NCBI GenBank assembly: GCA_905202055.1
Contig: CAJKQK010000047.1
Location: 1-15,509, forward strand
DNA from: an uncultured Oxalobacter sp.
Lineage (GTDB): Bacteria; Pseudomonadota; Gammaproteobacteria; Burkholderiales; Burkholderiaceae_D
Length of the DNA: 15,509 nucleotides
Direction: 5' to 3'
The notes under the pieces were generated by a model. The model did not search any database. It saw only the letters and a list, made by a program, of their open reading frames with translations, and was not told where the DNA came from. Position 1 is the first letter of the stretch, and each line of letters opens with the position of its first letter. This document shows positions 5,437 through 12,969 of this stretch, in pieces. The position numbers were made by a program, and so were the translations under genes.

Positions 5437-6504
5437 TCAGAACTTGTGCGTGATACCGAACTGGACGCCGGTCATCGAATCATTGGCTGCACCATTGCTG
5501 TTATATACCGAACCGACATACTCGTTACTGCTGTCGACATACACGACATTGGCGTAAAGCTGGGTGCGTTTGGACAGATCGTAGCCATAACCCAGCGCAT
5601 ACTTGTTGGCATGGCCGTCATGCGGTGAATTATCCAGCTTGCCGCGGTTATACGACGCGATCAGCAGATTCGGCCCGATCCGGTATTGCAGGCCGGTCAG
5701 CCATTCTTTCTGGTTACCGCGCACGCTATAAAAGTCTCCCAGCGACTTGAACGTGCTTTGTTCGTAACCGAGGAACAATTTCAGATCGCCGATCCTGACT
5801 GTCCCGCCTGCATTCCAGACGAAAGACCGGTTCGAATCGGCCTTCAGCTCGTAATTGGCCAGCAAAAGCAACGCTCCGTTGTCAAACATGAGATTGACGG
5901 CATACCCGTCATTGCCGTACTGGCTGGCGAACTGCTTCAACAGCGTATCGCCGTGATCGTCACTGCCAAGTGTATAGGTCAGCCCGACAGTCGCGCCGGA
6001 AAAGGACGGGCTGTCGTACCGGACGGTATTGCCCGTATACATGGAATACAGATAATTGTAGACCGAAAAGGAAGAAACGATACCGTTCTGGTCGAAAGGG
6101 TCCAGCATCGTGAACGAATTGGCCGACATATTCGGCACACGTCCAAGACGGACATGGCCCCAGTTGCCTTTCAGGCCGACGTCGGCCATCCCTGTCCATT
6201 CCGTCCTGCTTTTATCGCCCAGACTCTGGCGCAATCCCTGATCCCAGCTGTAATTGCCGGTCAGGGTACCGTCATTGATTTTGAAACGTTGCAGCAATTC
6301 GAAAGTCGCCTTCATGCCGCCGCCAAGGTCTTCCGTTCCGGAAAGGCCGATCCGGCTCATCGTGAAGCTGCCCATTCTGGCATCCGATCCGGATTCCTTG
6401 ATGATCCCTGTATCCGCAATACCGTAAAGCTGAATGTGCGTCTGTGCCATCGCGGCACCGGAAAAGAGCCCGGAAATCATCAGGGCGGCAAGTAATTTTT
6501 TCAT
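5437..6504 (-). CDS. Outer-membrane porin, Burkholderiales general-porin type
   Basis: 355 residues from the ATG at 6504: signal peptide MKKLLAALMISGLFSGAAMA followed by QTHIQLYG, the usual first beta strand of 16-stranded trimeric porins of this order, and a C-terminal strand ending GVQFGITHKF with the terminal Phe needed for BAM-dependent assembly. Loop 3 features (RLGRVPN, DPFDQNG) are visible in the middle. It forms a passive channel for small hydrophilic solutes. The reading frame also opens upstream from a TTG, but the ATG gives a normal signal peptide. AGGA lies immediately before it, with unusually short spacing. A TGTTAAAAT extended -10-like element lies at about 6541-6549 without a clear -35. 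A degenerate paralogue lies directly upstream. Confidence 0.93.
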   Translation of the reverse strand: MKKLLAALMISGLFSGAAMAQTHIQLYGIADTGIIKESGSDARMGSFTMSRIGLSGTEDLGGGMKATFELLQRFKINDGTLTGNYSWDQGLRQSLGDKSRTEWTGMADVGLKGNWGHVRLGRVPNMSANSFTMLDPFDQNGIVSSFSVYNYLYSMYTGNTVRYDSPSFSGATVGLTYTLGSDDHGDTLLKQFASQYGNDGYAVNLMFDNGALLLLANYELKADSNRSFVWNAGGTVRIGDLKLFLGYEQSTFKSLGDFYSVRGNQKEWLTGLQYRIGPNLLIASYNRGKLDNSPHDGHANKYALGYGYDLSKRTQLYANVVYVDSSNEYVGSVYNSNGAANDSMTGVQFGITHKF

Positions 6505-6831
6505 GTCCTGTCTAAAGAAGAGAATGGAAAAGAGTGATTGCAAAAGCAGCGATTTTAACAGAACCCGACCGGAAAACCCCTCAAATGTGGCTCATCCGGC
6601 GAAAAATCACGCCAGTCCGTGTCGCATCCGCACCAATGTCATGCCCGTCTCGTCATGTGGTTTTGTTCAATCCGGCATCTCGCCACCAAACTCGTGAAAA
6701 AGACTATAAAAACGGCGTTTACCGCATTCGAAACGATAAACGCCGGAAATCTTCACAAAAATTTATCATCCGGCCTGAAACCGGAAGGCATTCATCATGC
6801 CCCTTTCAGCCGCAAGAACTCTCACCCGATA
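6505..6831. other. Intergenic region between the porin and the porin pseudogene
   Basis: 327 nt without a gene. It should hold the porin promoter (a TGTTAAAAT element on the minus strand near 6541-6549 is the only candidate I see) and the terminator left over from the decayed upstream porin (6708-6745). Confidence 0.5.
6708..6745 (-). terminator. Terminator downstream of the porin pseudogene
   Basis: Perfect 9-bp stem CGGCGTTTA/TAAACGCCG (6713-6721 with 6737-6745), 15-nt loop, five T on the minus strand (6712-6708). It survives although the gene it served is broken. Confidence 0.7.
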
Positions 6832-7907
6832 TCAGAATTTGTGCACAATACCCATCTGGATACGCGACATGGATTCGCTTGCCCGTTCAGTGTCGTTATA
6901 GAGTTCCCTGCCCCCGGCATTGCTGCTCTCGATATAAACCAGACTGGCATACAGGCGTGTCCGTCCGGACTTGTCATATCCGTACCCCAGCGCGACCTTC
7001 CGCAAGGCCGCTTTCAATCGTCGATGAATCAATTTTCGCCCGGTCGATGGAACCCGGAATGGAATGCTGCCCCATCTGGTATTTCTTGCCAGCCAGAAAT
7101 TCCTTCTAATCGCCCGTGTGGCGCAAGGAAGCAGAGTCACCCCGGAGTGCCTTGAAAACAGTCTGTTCATATCCGGCATACAACTTGAGATTGCCGAAAT
7201 CATACGTGGCACCCGGATCCCATACCCATGACTTGTTTGAGTCCGGCTATCTGCTCACCAGACCGAAAAGCACGAGGGATCCCTGATCGTATTTCGCAAG
7301 AGACGCAAATCCGTCATTGCCGTTTTTCCGGATAAACCGGGCCAGCTCTGACTCCCATGACTGTCGGAACCCGGCGAACAGGTCGCGGCAAAACCGGGCC
7401 CCCTGAATGTCGGGCTGTCGTAACGGATCGAATTGCTCCGGTACTTGTGGACGACCAGATTATGGACCGCAAACGAGGCGACAATGCCGTTCTGTTCGAA
7501 CGGGTCGATTGTCGTGAACGTTTCCACGGCAATACCGTGAATCCGTCCGGGCCGGACAGGTCCCCACTCGTTATTGGCAAACCCCACGACTGCCTCGCCG
7601 TTAAAAAGCATCGGCCTGTCATCGCCCGGTTCCCTGCGCAGGTTCGGGTCCCGGCGGAAATTGCCGGATTTCGTGCCATTGATGTTGAAACGTTTTTCCG
7701 GCAAACATGTCGCCTTGTTGCCATTGCCGGGATCTTCCTGCCCGATGGATTTCAGGCGGGGAGCCATGAAACTGCCCATCGAGACATCCGATCCGGATTC
7801 CCTGACAAATCCGGCATCGGGATTGCCGCGGAGCTGGACAAAAGACTGTGCCGGAGCGGCACCGGAAAAAAGCCCGGATGCGATCAGGGCGGCAAGCGTT
7901 TTTTCAT
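6832..7907 (-). pseudogene. Degenerate second porin gene
   Basis: Porin similarity is spread over several frames. The ATG at 7907 starts MKK but runs out of frame after a single-base difference from the intact porin, hitting TGA after seven codons. The remaining signal peptide (LAALIASGLFSGAAPAQ), the VRESGSD-x-x-MGSF segment and DPFEQNGIVASF are readable in the next frame. Further down, WDPGATYDFGNLKLYAGYEQ is followed by an in-frame TAG after RHTGD, and the C-terminus (GYGYDKSGRTRLYASLVY to IVHKF) lies in another frame. The intact porin at 5437 aligns along the whole length, so this is a tandem duplicate that has decayed through at least two frameshifts and a nonsense codon. Confidence 0.9.
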
Positions 7908-8101
7908 ATGGGTGCCAAAAGGGGAAATGCAAACAAAATGTATAAAAAATGGCTGCAATTTTTACAAAAATGTATCTCCCCCGGCAATTGTTTTTTGCCT
8001 TTCAGCAATAAATGAAACAGGAAATTGACAAAAGGAATGTCCGAAGTTGATTTCAGGCAAAAAGAAACGAACCGGACAAAAAAGCTGGCGGATGGAAAAA
8101 C

Positions 8102-8132
8102 AAAAAAGGATACCGTTTTCCCGACGGTATCC
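8102..8132 (-). terminator. Terminator of hldD
   Basis: Perfect 9-bp stem GGATACCGT/ACGGTATCC (8108-8116 with 8124-8132), 7-nt loop, followed on the minus strand by six T (8107-8102). It lies 34 nt after the hldD stop codon. Confidence 0.88.
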
Positions 8133-8166
8133 CTGATGGTCCGATTCAACCTTTGTTTCGACAGGC

Positions 8167-9177
8167 CTAGCCCCGGAAAATCTCCCGGCCGGTAATCGTG
8201 CCCTGTTCCAGATACGGATCGTCCTGCATCATGTAATTTTTGACATAATCGGCCACCCCCTCTTCAAGGGAATGGAACGGCACATCGCATTTCAGCCGGT
8301 CCAGCCAGCCCATATCCGCCTGGGTGAAATACTGGTACTTGCCCTTTAGCGCTTCCGGCATCTCGAAATATTCGATCACCGGATCTTTCCCCATTGCGGC
8401 ATAGACGGCACGCGCCAGATCGTTCCAGGTACGGGCCTTTCCCGAACCGATATTCAGGATGCCGTTGGCCTGCGGATTTTGCAAAAGCCAGTAAAGGACG
8501 TTGACACAATCCTTCACGTAAACAAAGTCACGTGTCGATTCGCCATCCCTGTATTCCGGACGGTCGGATTTGAAAAGGCGGATCGGCAAGCCTTTTGTGA
8601 TGTCGCCGTACACCTTGGCAATGACACTCTTCATATCGCCCTTGTGATACTCGTTCGGGCCATACACATTAAAGAACTTCACACTGGCGATACTGTCGAG
8701 CCGACGTTCACGGTAAGCCCACAAATCGAAAAGCTGCTTGGAATACCCGTACGCATTCAGGGGTTTCAACCGGACGGTCGTGCTGATATCGTCGGAAAAG
8801 CCGAGCGAGCCGTCCCCGTAGGTCGCGGCACTGCTGGCATTGATGAAACGGATGCCCCTGTCCATCGCGCAACGGCACAGCAATTCACTGTACTTCACGT
8901 TGTTTTGCATCAGGAAATCGACGTTCCGTTCAGTGGTGGCCGAACACGCGCCCATATGGATAATGCCCTCTACCCTGGGAGGCAGGCGGTTCGCTTCCAG
9001 CATCTTGCGGAATTCGTCGCGATGCAGGTAATCGGTATAACGGCGATTGACCAGATTCCGCCATTTTTCACTCGACGCCAGATTATCGACCACCAGAATA
9101 TCGTCGATATTTTCTTCATTCAGCTTCCAGATCATGGCACTGCCGATAAAACCGGCGCCGCCCGTTACGATATACAT
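8167..9177 (-). CDS. hldD: ADP-L-glycero-D-manno-heptose 6-epimerase
   Basis: 336 residues. It converts ADP-D-glycero-beta-D-manno-heptose to the L-glycero form, the last step in making the heptose donor for the LPS inner core, in the cytosol with NADP. The short-chain dehydrogenase/epimerase fold is clear: the Rossmann motif TGGAGFIGS at residues 5-13, the catalytic Tyr143-x-x-x-Lys147 in NAYGYSK, and family segments NVYGPNEYHKG-x-MKSV and G-x-STRDFVYVKD. Length is normal. The ATG at 9177 is chosen because MYIVTGGAGF is the standard start and GGAG sits 8 nt upstream; the open frame extends further but without support. It is monocistronic here and ends at a strong terminator. Confidence 0.96.
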   Translation of the reverse strand: MYIVTGGAGFIGSAMIWKLNEENIDDILVVDNLASSEKWRNLVNRRYTDYLHRDEFRKMLEANRLPPRVEGIIHMGACSATTERNVDFLMQNNVKYSELLCRCAMDRGIRFINASSAATYGDGSLGFSDDISTTVRLKPLNAYGYSKQLFDLWAYRERRLDSIASVKFFNVYGPNEYHKGDMKSVIAKVYGDITKGLPIRLFKSDRPEYRDGESTRDFVYVKDCVNVLYWLLQNPQANGILNIGSGKARTWNDLARAVYAAMGKDPVIEYFEMPEALKGKYQYFTQADMGWLDRLKCDVPFHSLEEGVADYVKNYMMQDDPYLEQGTITGREIFRG

Positions 9178-9559
9178 ACAATTTCTCCAGACAATGAAAA
9201 CGCACCAGAATGCCCTATCCACCCCGATCCCGTCAGGTGAAAAGGGCAAGAGGAACCTGTCAGGCTATTTTAACCCTGAATAACCCCAAAAAATCGCCGG
9301 CAAATGAAATCCGCAACCGGAATATTGAAAAGAATGCCTCCAGTCAACAAACGGAAAGCGCACTCTGCATCGAAAAGAAAATGACATTACAATTAAAAGC
9401 CGTTCCGTTTCATGAAAAAGGAACTCGAAACTTGTGGAGTCGCTTGCCTGTCAAAAGGCTGCATTCCCCTGCGGAAAACGAAACCGTTTCCACAAGTGAA
9501 TTTTTATGGGACATTCCATTCAGATACAAACAGTCAATCACCTACGGAAAGGAAACACC
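9178..9559. other. Divergent intergenic region between hldD and the first YgiW-like gene
   Basis: 382 nt without a credible gene. The left part should contain the hldD promoter; TTAAAAT on the minus strand near 9271-9277 is a weak -10 candidate. The right part holds a structured element (9430-9504) upstream of the plus-strand gene. Confidence 0.5.
9430..9504 (+). promoter_or_regulatory. Structured leader element with T-tract upstream of the YgiW-like gene
   Basis: ACTTGTGGA (9430-9438) and TCCACAAGT (9489-9497) form a perfect 9-bp inverted repeat enclosing 50 nt. Small internal pairings (GCC/GGC and AACG/CGTT) fit inside, and AATTTTTA follows on the plus strand. It ends 55 nt before the ATG at 9560. 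It could be an attenuator, a riboswitch-like element or the end of a small RNA. I do not recognise a known class. Confidence 0.35.
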
Positions 9560-9949
9560 ATGATCAAGAAATTCGTCTCCACCACCCTCGGCGTCACAGG
9601 TCTTGCCGTCCTGATCGGTGCCTCCGGCATCATGTGCGCATTGAATACCGCCCAGGCACAATACGTCGGTCCTGTCGAGATGCAGAGTTACAAAAACGTC
9701 GCTGAAATTCTGAAAAACCCGGTTGACGATACCATCGTTACCCTTCGCGGAAATATCACCAAACAGACAGGACACGATATGTACCGGTTCTCGGATGGTT
9801 CGGGCACCATCAACGCGAAGATCGGCCAAAAAGAATTTGCCGGACAGCAGGTTGGAGCCAATACCCGGATCGAAATCTGGGGTGAAGTCGACACCAGCCG
9901 TGACAAACCCGTCAAAATCGACGTCAAACGCCTGACTGTCGTCAAGTAA
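9560..9949 (+). CDS. YgiW/YdeI-family periplasmic OB-fold (BOF) protein, copy 1
   Basis: 129 residues: signal peptide MIKKFVSTTLGVTGLAVLIG... ending AQA before QYVGP, then a single BOF domain. Family landmarks are PVDDTIVTLRGNI, YRFSDGSGTI, FAGQQV and IEIWGEVD, ending KIDVKRL, much like E. coli YgiW. Members of this family are periplasmic stress-tolerance proteins (oxidative, metal or acid stress); they use an OB fold without binding nucleic acid. AAAGGA with normal spacing precedes the ATG at 9560, which also gives the proper signal peptide, so upstream starts in the frame are rejected. A paralogue lies at 11177. A hairpin terminator follows. Confidence 0.9.
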   Translation: MIKKFVSTTLGVTGLAVLIGASGIMCALNTAQAQYVGPVEMQSYKNVAEILKNPVDDTIVTLRGNITKQTGHDMYRFSDGSGTINAKIGQKEFAGQQVGANTRIEIWGEVDTSRDKPVKIDVKRLTVVK

Positions 9950-9960
9950 ATTCATTTTCG

Positions 9961-9986
9961 GAACGGCAGGGCGGTTCTGCCGTTTC
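9961..9986 (+). terminator. Probable terminator of the first YgiW-like gene
   Basis: 9-bp stem GAACGGCAG/CTGCCGTTT with one G-U pair (9961-9969 with 9977-9985) and a 7-nt loop, 11 nt after the stop codon. The T-tract is short (TTT), so efficiency is uncertain. Confidence 0.5.
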
Positions 9987-10197
9987 AGCCCATCCTTGTA
10001 TCAGCAGGCAACCGGGCATATCGGCGCTTCGGCATTTTGCCCGCCCTGCCACTGGCATCTGCCTTTCCTGACCACATTACATCACCCCTGAATCACTCGT
10101 GCCGATTGCCAGGCCGCCCTTTTTCAGCTACATTGCCGCGTTGTCCTGAATTCCAGGGCATAAACGTTAAAAAACCCCGTCACAAACCGGCACTATT

Positions 10198-10845
10198 GTG
10201 AGACCTTCCCTATATTACGACGCCCGACTGAAAGGCGTCATCCTGACCGCCAGCGGTGACCGTTTCGTCATCGAATACCAGGGCAAAGAACTTTTTCTTC
10301 CCGCCGATTCCGCCAACGCGGCATACTATGACAAGCTTCTGAAACAAAGCGAAAAAGAAGAAACAGGCCTGATCGGGCTCGTCAGCCAGGTCAGAAAGAA
10401 AAACAACGGCGGCCATTCCCGTCCACGCGGCTTTTACCGTTTCGACGCCTATCCCGACCAGACGCTTGTGCGCGCATTCGAACTCGACGATTTCGACTAC
10501 TTCGGAGAAGACCACAATATGAACTCCATCGGATGGCGCAACGAGGCCAATCCCAACGGATTTCTGGCCGCCCGCGGCATCATTCCCGGCAAGGAAGGCC
10601 GTTTCATCTCCGACAGCACCACACCCTATACCGTCAATATCCCGTTCGAATTCGTCGAAATCGCAACCCGCCTGAAACAGGACCCCGTCGTCATGCTGAA
10701 AAACTTCATGGCCGACGTCTGCCAGCTTCACAGCACCGACGAATTGCCACGGGCGGACGGATTGAACAGCAAGGGGACTGAAGCGGAAAAGAAAGCCCGC
10801 GAATACCTGAAACAGGCATACCGCCTGAAAAAAGACATCCTCTGA
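10198..10845 (+). CDS. Orphan 215-residue cytosolic protein
   Basis: I do not recognise this protein. It has no signal peptide or membrane segment. It reads as a genuine soluble protein, with a beta-rich start (SLYYDARLKGVILTAS), a Lys/Glu-rich segment near 45-70, an acidic aromatic stretch (FELDDFDYFGEDHN) near 95-108 and a helical, Lys-rich C-terminus. The only start in reach is GTG at 10198: the frame is closed by TAA at 10168-10170, no ATG lies before residue 107 and no Shine-Dalgarno is visible, so the true start is uncertain. It sits alone between two YgiW-like genes on the same strand but is separated from each by about 250-330 nt, so it is probably not in an operon with them. The overlapping minus-strand frame at 10210-11055 has shadow-like composition. 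Confidence 0.75.
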   Translation: MRPSLYYDARLKGVILTASGDRFVIEYQGKELFLPADSANAAYYDKLLKQSEKEETGLIGLVSQVRKKNNGGHSRPRGFYRFDAYPDQTLVRAFELDDFDYFGEDHNMNSIGWRNEANPNGFLAARGIIPGKEGRFISDSTTPYTVNIPFEFVEIATRLKQDPVVMLKNFMADVCQLHSTDELPRADGLNSKGTEAEKKAREYLKQAYRLKKDIL

Positions 10846-11176
10846 TCCAACCGGCTGCCGGGCAGATGCCTGTCCGGCAAAACCGGGATGATCCGTCACC
10901 TGACATTCTTTCAACGGCCATCCCGTAAAAGCAAGAGAATCCTCCTCCATCCAGCCCCGTTGAGTGTCCAGCCGGAAAAACATTTCCGGCACCGATCCCG
11001 CTGAACCAGAAAAATGACCGGTCATACCGGGATTATGGCTTCCGTCATCGCGCAAAAGCGGATGTCGCCTTAAACTGCAAGAACCGTAACAGAAGCGTCA
11101 TGCTGTTCGACCGATAAACAGGCACCCCCCTGATTGGCAATTTCACCTGAAATACAAACAAACGAAGGAGCTTCTC
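10846..11176. other. Intergenic region upstream of the second YgiW-like gene
   Basis: 331 nt without a supported gene. A 9-bp hairpin with one G-U pair (GCCGGGCAG/CTGTCCGGC, about 10857-10878) lacks a T-tract on either strand. No clear promoter was found for the gene at 11177. Confidence 0.5.
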
Positions 11177-11557
11177 ATGATATCGAAAAAACTGGTCACC
11201 GGCCTTCTCGCAGCAGGCCTGTCCATCGGAATGCTGGCCGTATCGTCCACCGCAAGCGCCCAGTACATCGGCCCCACCCGCGTCGCGCCGACCACCGTCA
11301 ACAAAGTCCTCAAAAGCCCTGTCGACGACCAGTACGTCCTGCTCTCCGGGAAAATCACTTCCCAGGTCAGCAAGGACAAATACATGTTCACCGACAAGAC
11401 CGGATCGATCGTCGTGGAAATCGACAACGAAGTCTTCGCAGGGCGTCAGGTCGGCCCTGACACACAGGTCGAAATCTGGGGTAAAGTCGACAAGGACATG
11501 TTCAGGGACCCGAAAATCGACGTCAAACGTCTGGGCATTCCAAATCAAACAAAATAA
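11177..11557 (+). CDS. YgiW/YdeI-family periplasmic OB-fold (BOF) protein, copy 2
   Basis: 126 residues: signal peptide ending ASA before QYIGP, then a BOF domain with SPVDDQYVLLSGKI, YMFTDKTGSI, FAGRQV, VEIWGKVD and a terminal KIDVKRL. It is a diverged paralogue of the protein at 9560, sharing most of these landmarks. A strong GAAGGAG ribosome site with 6-nt spacing fixes the ATG at 11177. Predicted role as for the first copy: periplasmic stress tolerance. It is followed closely by a weak terminator and a small gene with a similar signal peptide. Confidence 0.9.
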   Translation: MISKKLVTGLLAAGLSIGMLAVSSTASAQYIGPTRVAPTTVNKVLKSPVDDQYVLLSGKITSQVSKDKYMFTDKTGSIVVEIDNEVFAGRQVGPDTQVEIWGKVDKDMFRDPKIDVKRLGIPNQTK

Positions 11558-11585
11558 GCGATTCGCAAAAACGCTTGAATTTTTT
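11556..11585 (+). terminator. Weak terminator after the second YgiW-like gene
   Basis: The 5-bp stem AAGCG/CGCTT (11556-11560 with 11572-11576) starts in the stop codon, has an 11-nt loop and is followed by GAA and six T (11580-11585). The stem is short, so partial readthrough into the next small gene is plausible. Confidence 0.4.
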
Positions 11586-11638
11586 CAAATGATCGTGGTC
11601 CAACCAGTCCTTGGAGTGATACTGGAAAGGAGAACATC

Positions 11639-11773
11639 ATGATCAAAAAAGGTTTGGGCGCGGCCTTTGCCGTCGCATTTGCCGCCCTGCTGGTCGCGTC
11701 CGGCGTCGTGTGTGCCATCAACGCCACCACTTCGCCGTACGTCACCGGCGCGCCACAAATGAAAGTCCTGTAA
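11639..11773 (+). CDS. 44-residue secreted-peptide gene, like a truncated YgiW-family N-terminus
   Basis: ATG at 11639 with a very good ribosome site (AAGGAG, 6-nt spacer); TAA at 11771-11773. It encodes MIKKGLGAAFAVAFAALLVA, then SGVVCAINATTSPYV and TGAPQMKVL. The signal peptide parallels that of the gene at 9560 (MIKK..., SG-x-x-CA-(L/I)-N, then YV-x-x), but the BOF domain is absent: the protein stops about 12 residues after the place where the mature YgiW-like chain would begin. No BOF-like sequence could be read after the stop in any frame. It is either a relic of a third paralogue or a genuine secreted micropeptide of about 15 residues. The intact ribosome site and frame favour continued expression. 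Confidence 0.6.
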   Translation: MIKKGLGAAFAVAFAALLVASGVVCAINATTSPYVTGAPQMKVL

Positions 11774-11880
11774 ACGCCTTGTCTGGGACACAGCCGGAAC
11801 AGGCGGAAAAGCCGAACGGTGCCAGACGGCAAACGGCGGCCATCGACAGAACAGCCGTCTGATTTTCGGGCACACTACTT

Positions 11881-11906
11881 ATGGAACGGCAATGCCGTTC
11901 CATTTT
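11881..11906 (+). terminator. Terminator downstream of the 44-residue gene
   Basis: A near-perfect palindromic stem, ATGGAACGG with CCGTTCCAT (11881-11889 with 11895-11903), short loop, followed by TTTT overlapping the stem end. It lies about 110 nt past the small gene. Confidence 0.55.
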
Positions 11907-11933
11907 CCGTTGTGAAGCCAGACAACTCTCACC

Positions 11934-11965
11934 AAAACAAAGGGCACAAACGTGCCCTTGTTTTT
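11934..11965. terminator. Bidirectional terminator between convergent genes
   Basis: GGGCAC/GTGCCC (11942-11947 with 11952-11957), AAAC loop, extended by AACAA/TTGTT around one bulged A. The plus strand ends TTGTTTTT and the minus strand TTTGTTTT. It separates the plus-strand small gene from the minus-strand Sel1-repeat gene that ends at 12011. Confidence 0.85.
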
Positions 11966-12010
11966 CATTTGACAGGAGAGGTATGGATAAGGCCGGTTCA
12001 TCACACACAA

Positions 12011-12886
12011 TCAGTCATCCAGCTTCACCCCGAAAAACCTCAGGCGACGTCTCGCATCGGGATCGCCCTCTCCATTCTGTTTGCGGATTGCAATGGCCTT
12101 TTCCACCATTTCTCCTGCTTTTTTCCTGTCCTTTTTCTGGCCCAGCTGTTCGTTGGCATACACACTGCCTAACGCATCATAGGCATCGGCACTCCCGTTT
12201 TCTGCCGCCTTCCTGTACCAGTAAAGCGAGCGCTCATCGTCGTTTTTGATGCCCCGGCCGTAACGGTAGGCTTCCGCCAGCAAAAACTGTGCCCTGACGT
12301 TTCCTTTTTCCGCCCCCATGATGTAATACTGGACAGCATGGGTCTTGTCCTTTTTGACGCCAAAACCTTCCTCATACATGATACCGAGCTCCGGGATGGC
12401 ATGTATGTTGCCATGCTCTACAGCACGCCGGTACCATTGCATGGCCTGTTTGAAATCCTGTTTGACGCCTTTCCCGGTTACGGCCAGATAACCCATTTTG
12501 GCTTCAGCTGCGGCATGTTCCTGTTCTGCGGCCTTGAGATACCATTTAGCAGCTTCGGATATGTCCTTTTTAGTTCCCAAAGCATACTCATAGCATAATC
12601 CAAGATTGAATTGAGCTCTTGCCAACCCTTTTTCTGCTGCCTTTCGATACCATTCAATGCCGGTTCTTTCATTCTTTTCCACACCCAAACCGTGGTTATA
12701 CATAAACCCCAGATAGTTCAAAATGACAGGATTATTTTGCGCATCAGACTGCATGAAATAATTTAAAGCCTGTTTATAATTTTTCGCCTTATATAACCGT
12801 ATTCCCTCCGTAACGTTATTTGCCAATAGCGGACTCATAAAGAATAACAGGACGAATGCCAGGAAAGATTTACGAAATATTTTCAT
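12011..12886 (-). CDS. Secreted Sel1-repeat (SLR) protein, cassette copy 2
   Basis: 291 residues: signal peptide MKIFRKSFLAFVLLFFMSPLLA before NNV, a TPR-like start (EGIRLYKAKNYKQAL), then about six Sel1 repeats (for example AQFNLGLCYEYALGTKKD and AVQYYIMGAEKGNVRAQ), and a charged tail beyond the last repeat. It is paralogous to the protein at 69-893 over its whole length; the YYIMGA and MGYL-x-VTG-x-G-x-K segments are shared almost unchanged. The ATG at 12886 starts the signal peptide; the frame also opens from a TTG at 12916 with no support. No Shine-Dalgarno is evident. It follows the 568-residue gene by 83 nt and is probably cotranscribed. The 5' half is AT-rich (about 38% GC in a sampled stretch) and the 3' end looks GC-richer, so the gene is compositionally uneven. 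Confidence 0.9.
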   Translation of the reverse strand: MKIFRKSFLAFVLLFFMSPLLANNVTEGIRLYKAKNYKQALNYFMQSDAQNNPVILNYLGFMYNHGLGVEKNERTGIEWYRKAAEKGLARAQFNLGLCYEYALGTKKDISEAAKWYLKAAEQEHAAAEAKMGYLAVTGKGVKQDFKQAMQWYRRAVEHGNIHAIPELGIMYEEGFGVKKDKTHAVQYYIMGAEKGNVRAQFLLAEAYRYGRGIKNDDERSLYWYRKAAENGSADAYDALGSVYANEQLGQKKDRKKAGEMVEKAIAIRKQNGEGDPDARRRLRFFGVKLDD

Positions 12887-12969
12887 ATCATTTTGAAATC
12901 GGATGAACCTTTTCAATTATGTTCAGGCTCATCCTGAGGGTCAAGTTTATTGAACAAATGGTTATGCGA

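Noticed and set aside
5057..5557. 166-codon plus-strand frame after higA
   Set aside because: It overlaps higA and the porin end, crosses two terminators, and has low-complexity composition without a ribosome site.
5686..6495. 269-codon plus-strand open frame antisense to the porin
   Set aside because: It is a shadow of the porin's codon pattern, with no ribosome site, while the porin on the other strand has a complete signal peptide and beta-strand pattern.
7904..8149. 81-codon minus-strand frame upstream of the porin pseudogene
   Set aside because: It lies in AT-rich spacer, is Phe-rich with no ribosome site, and begins inside the hldD terminator region. Probably random.
8479..9240. 253-codon plus-strand open frame antisense to hldD
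   Set aside because: hldD is unambiguous on the minus strand. The antisense frame has no ribosome site and shadow-like composition.
10210..11055. 281-codon minus-strand open frame opposite the orphan 215-residue gene
   Set aside because: Its composition (runs of Phe, Gly, Val and Cys without domain pattern) fits a reverse shadow, whereas the plus-strand frame looks like a normal soluble protein. The weak start of the plus-strand gene leaves slight doubt.
11983..12249. Plus-strand frame with a good AGGAGAGG before an ATG, antisense to the Sel1-repeat gene
   Set aside because: The ribosome-site-like string is followed by sequence that is the shadow of the SLR C-terminus, rich in His, Pro and Ser. 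The neighbouring bidirectional terminator would also cut off plus-strand transcription.
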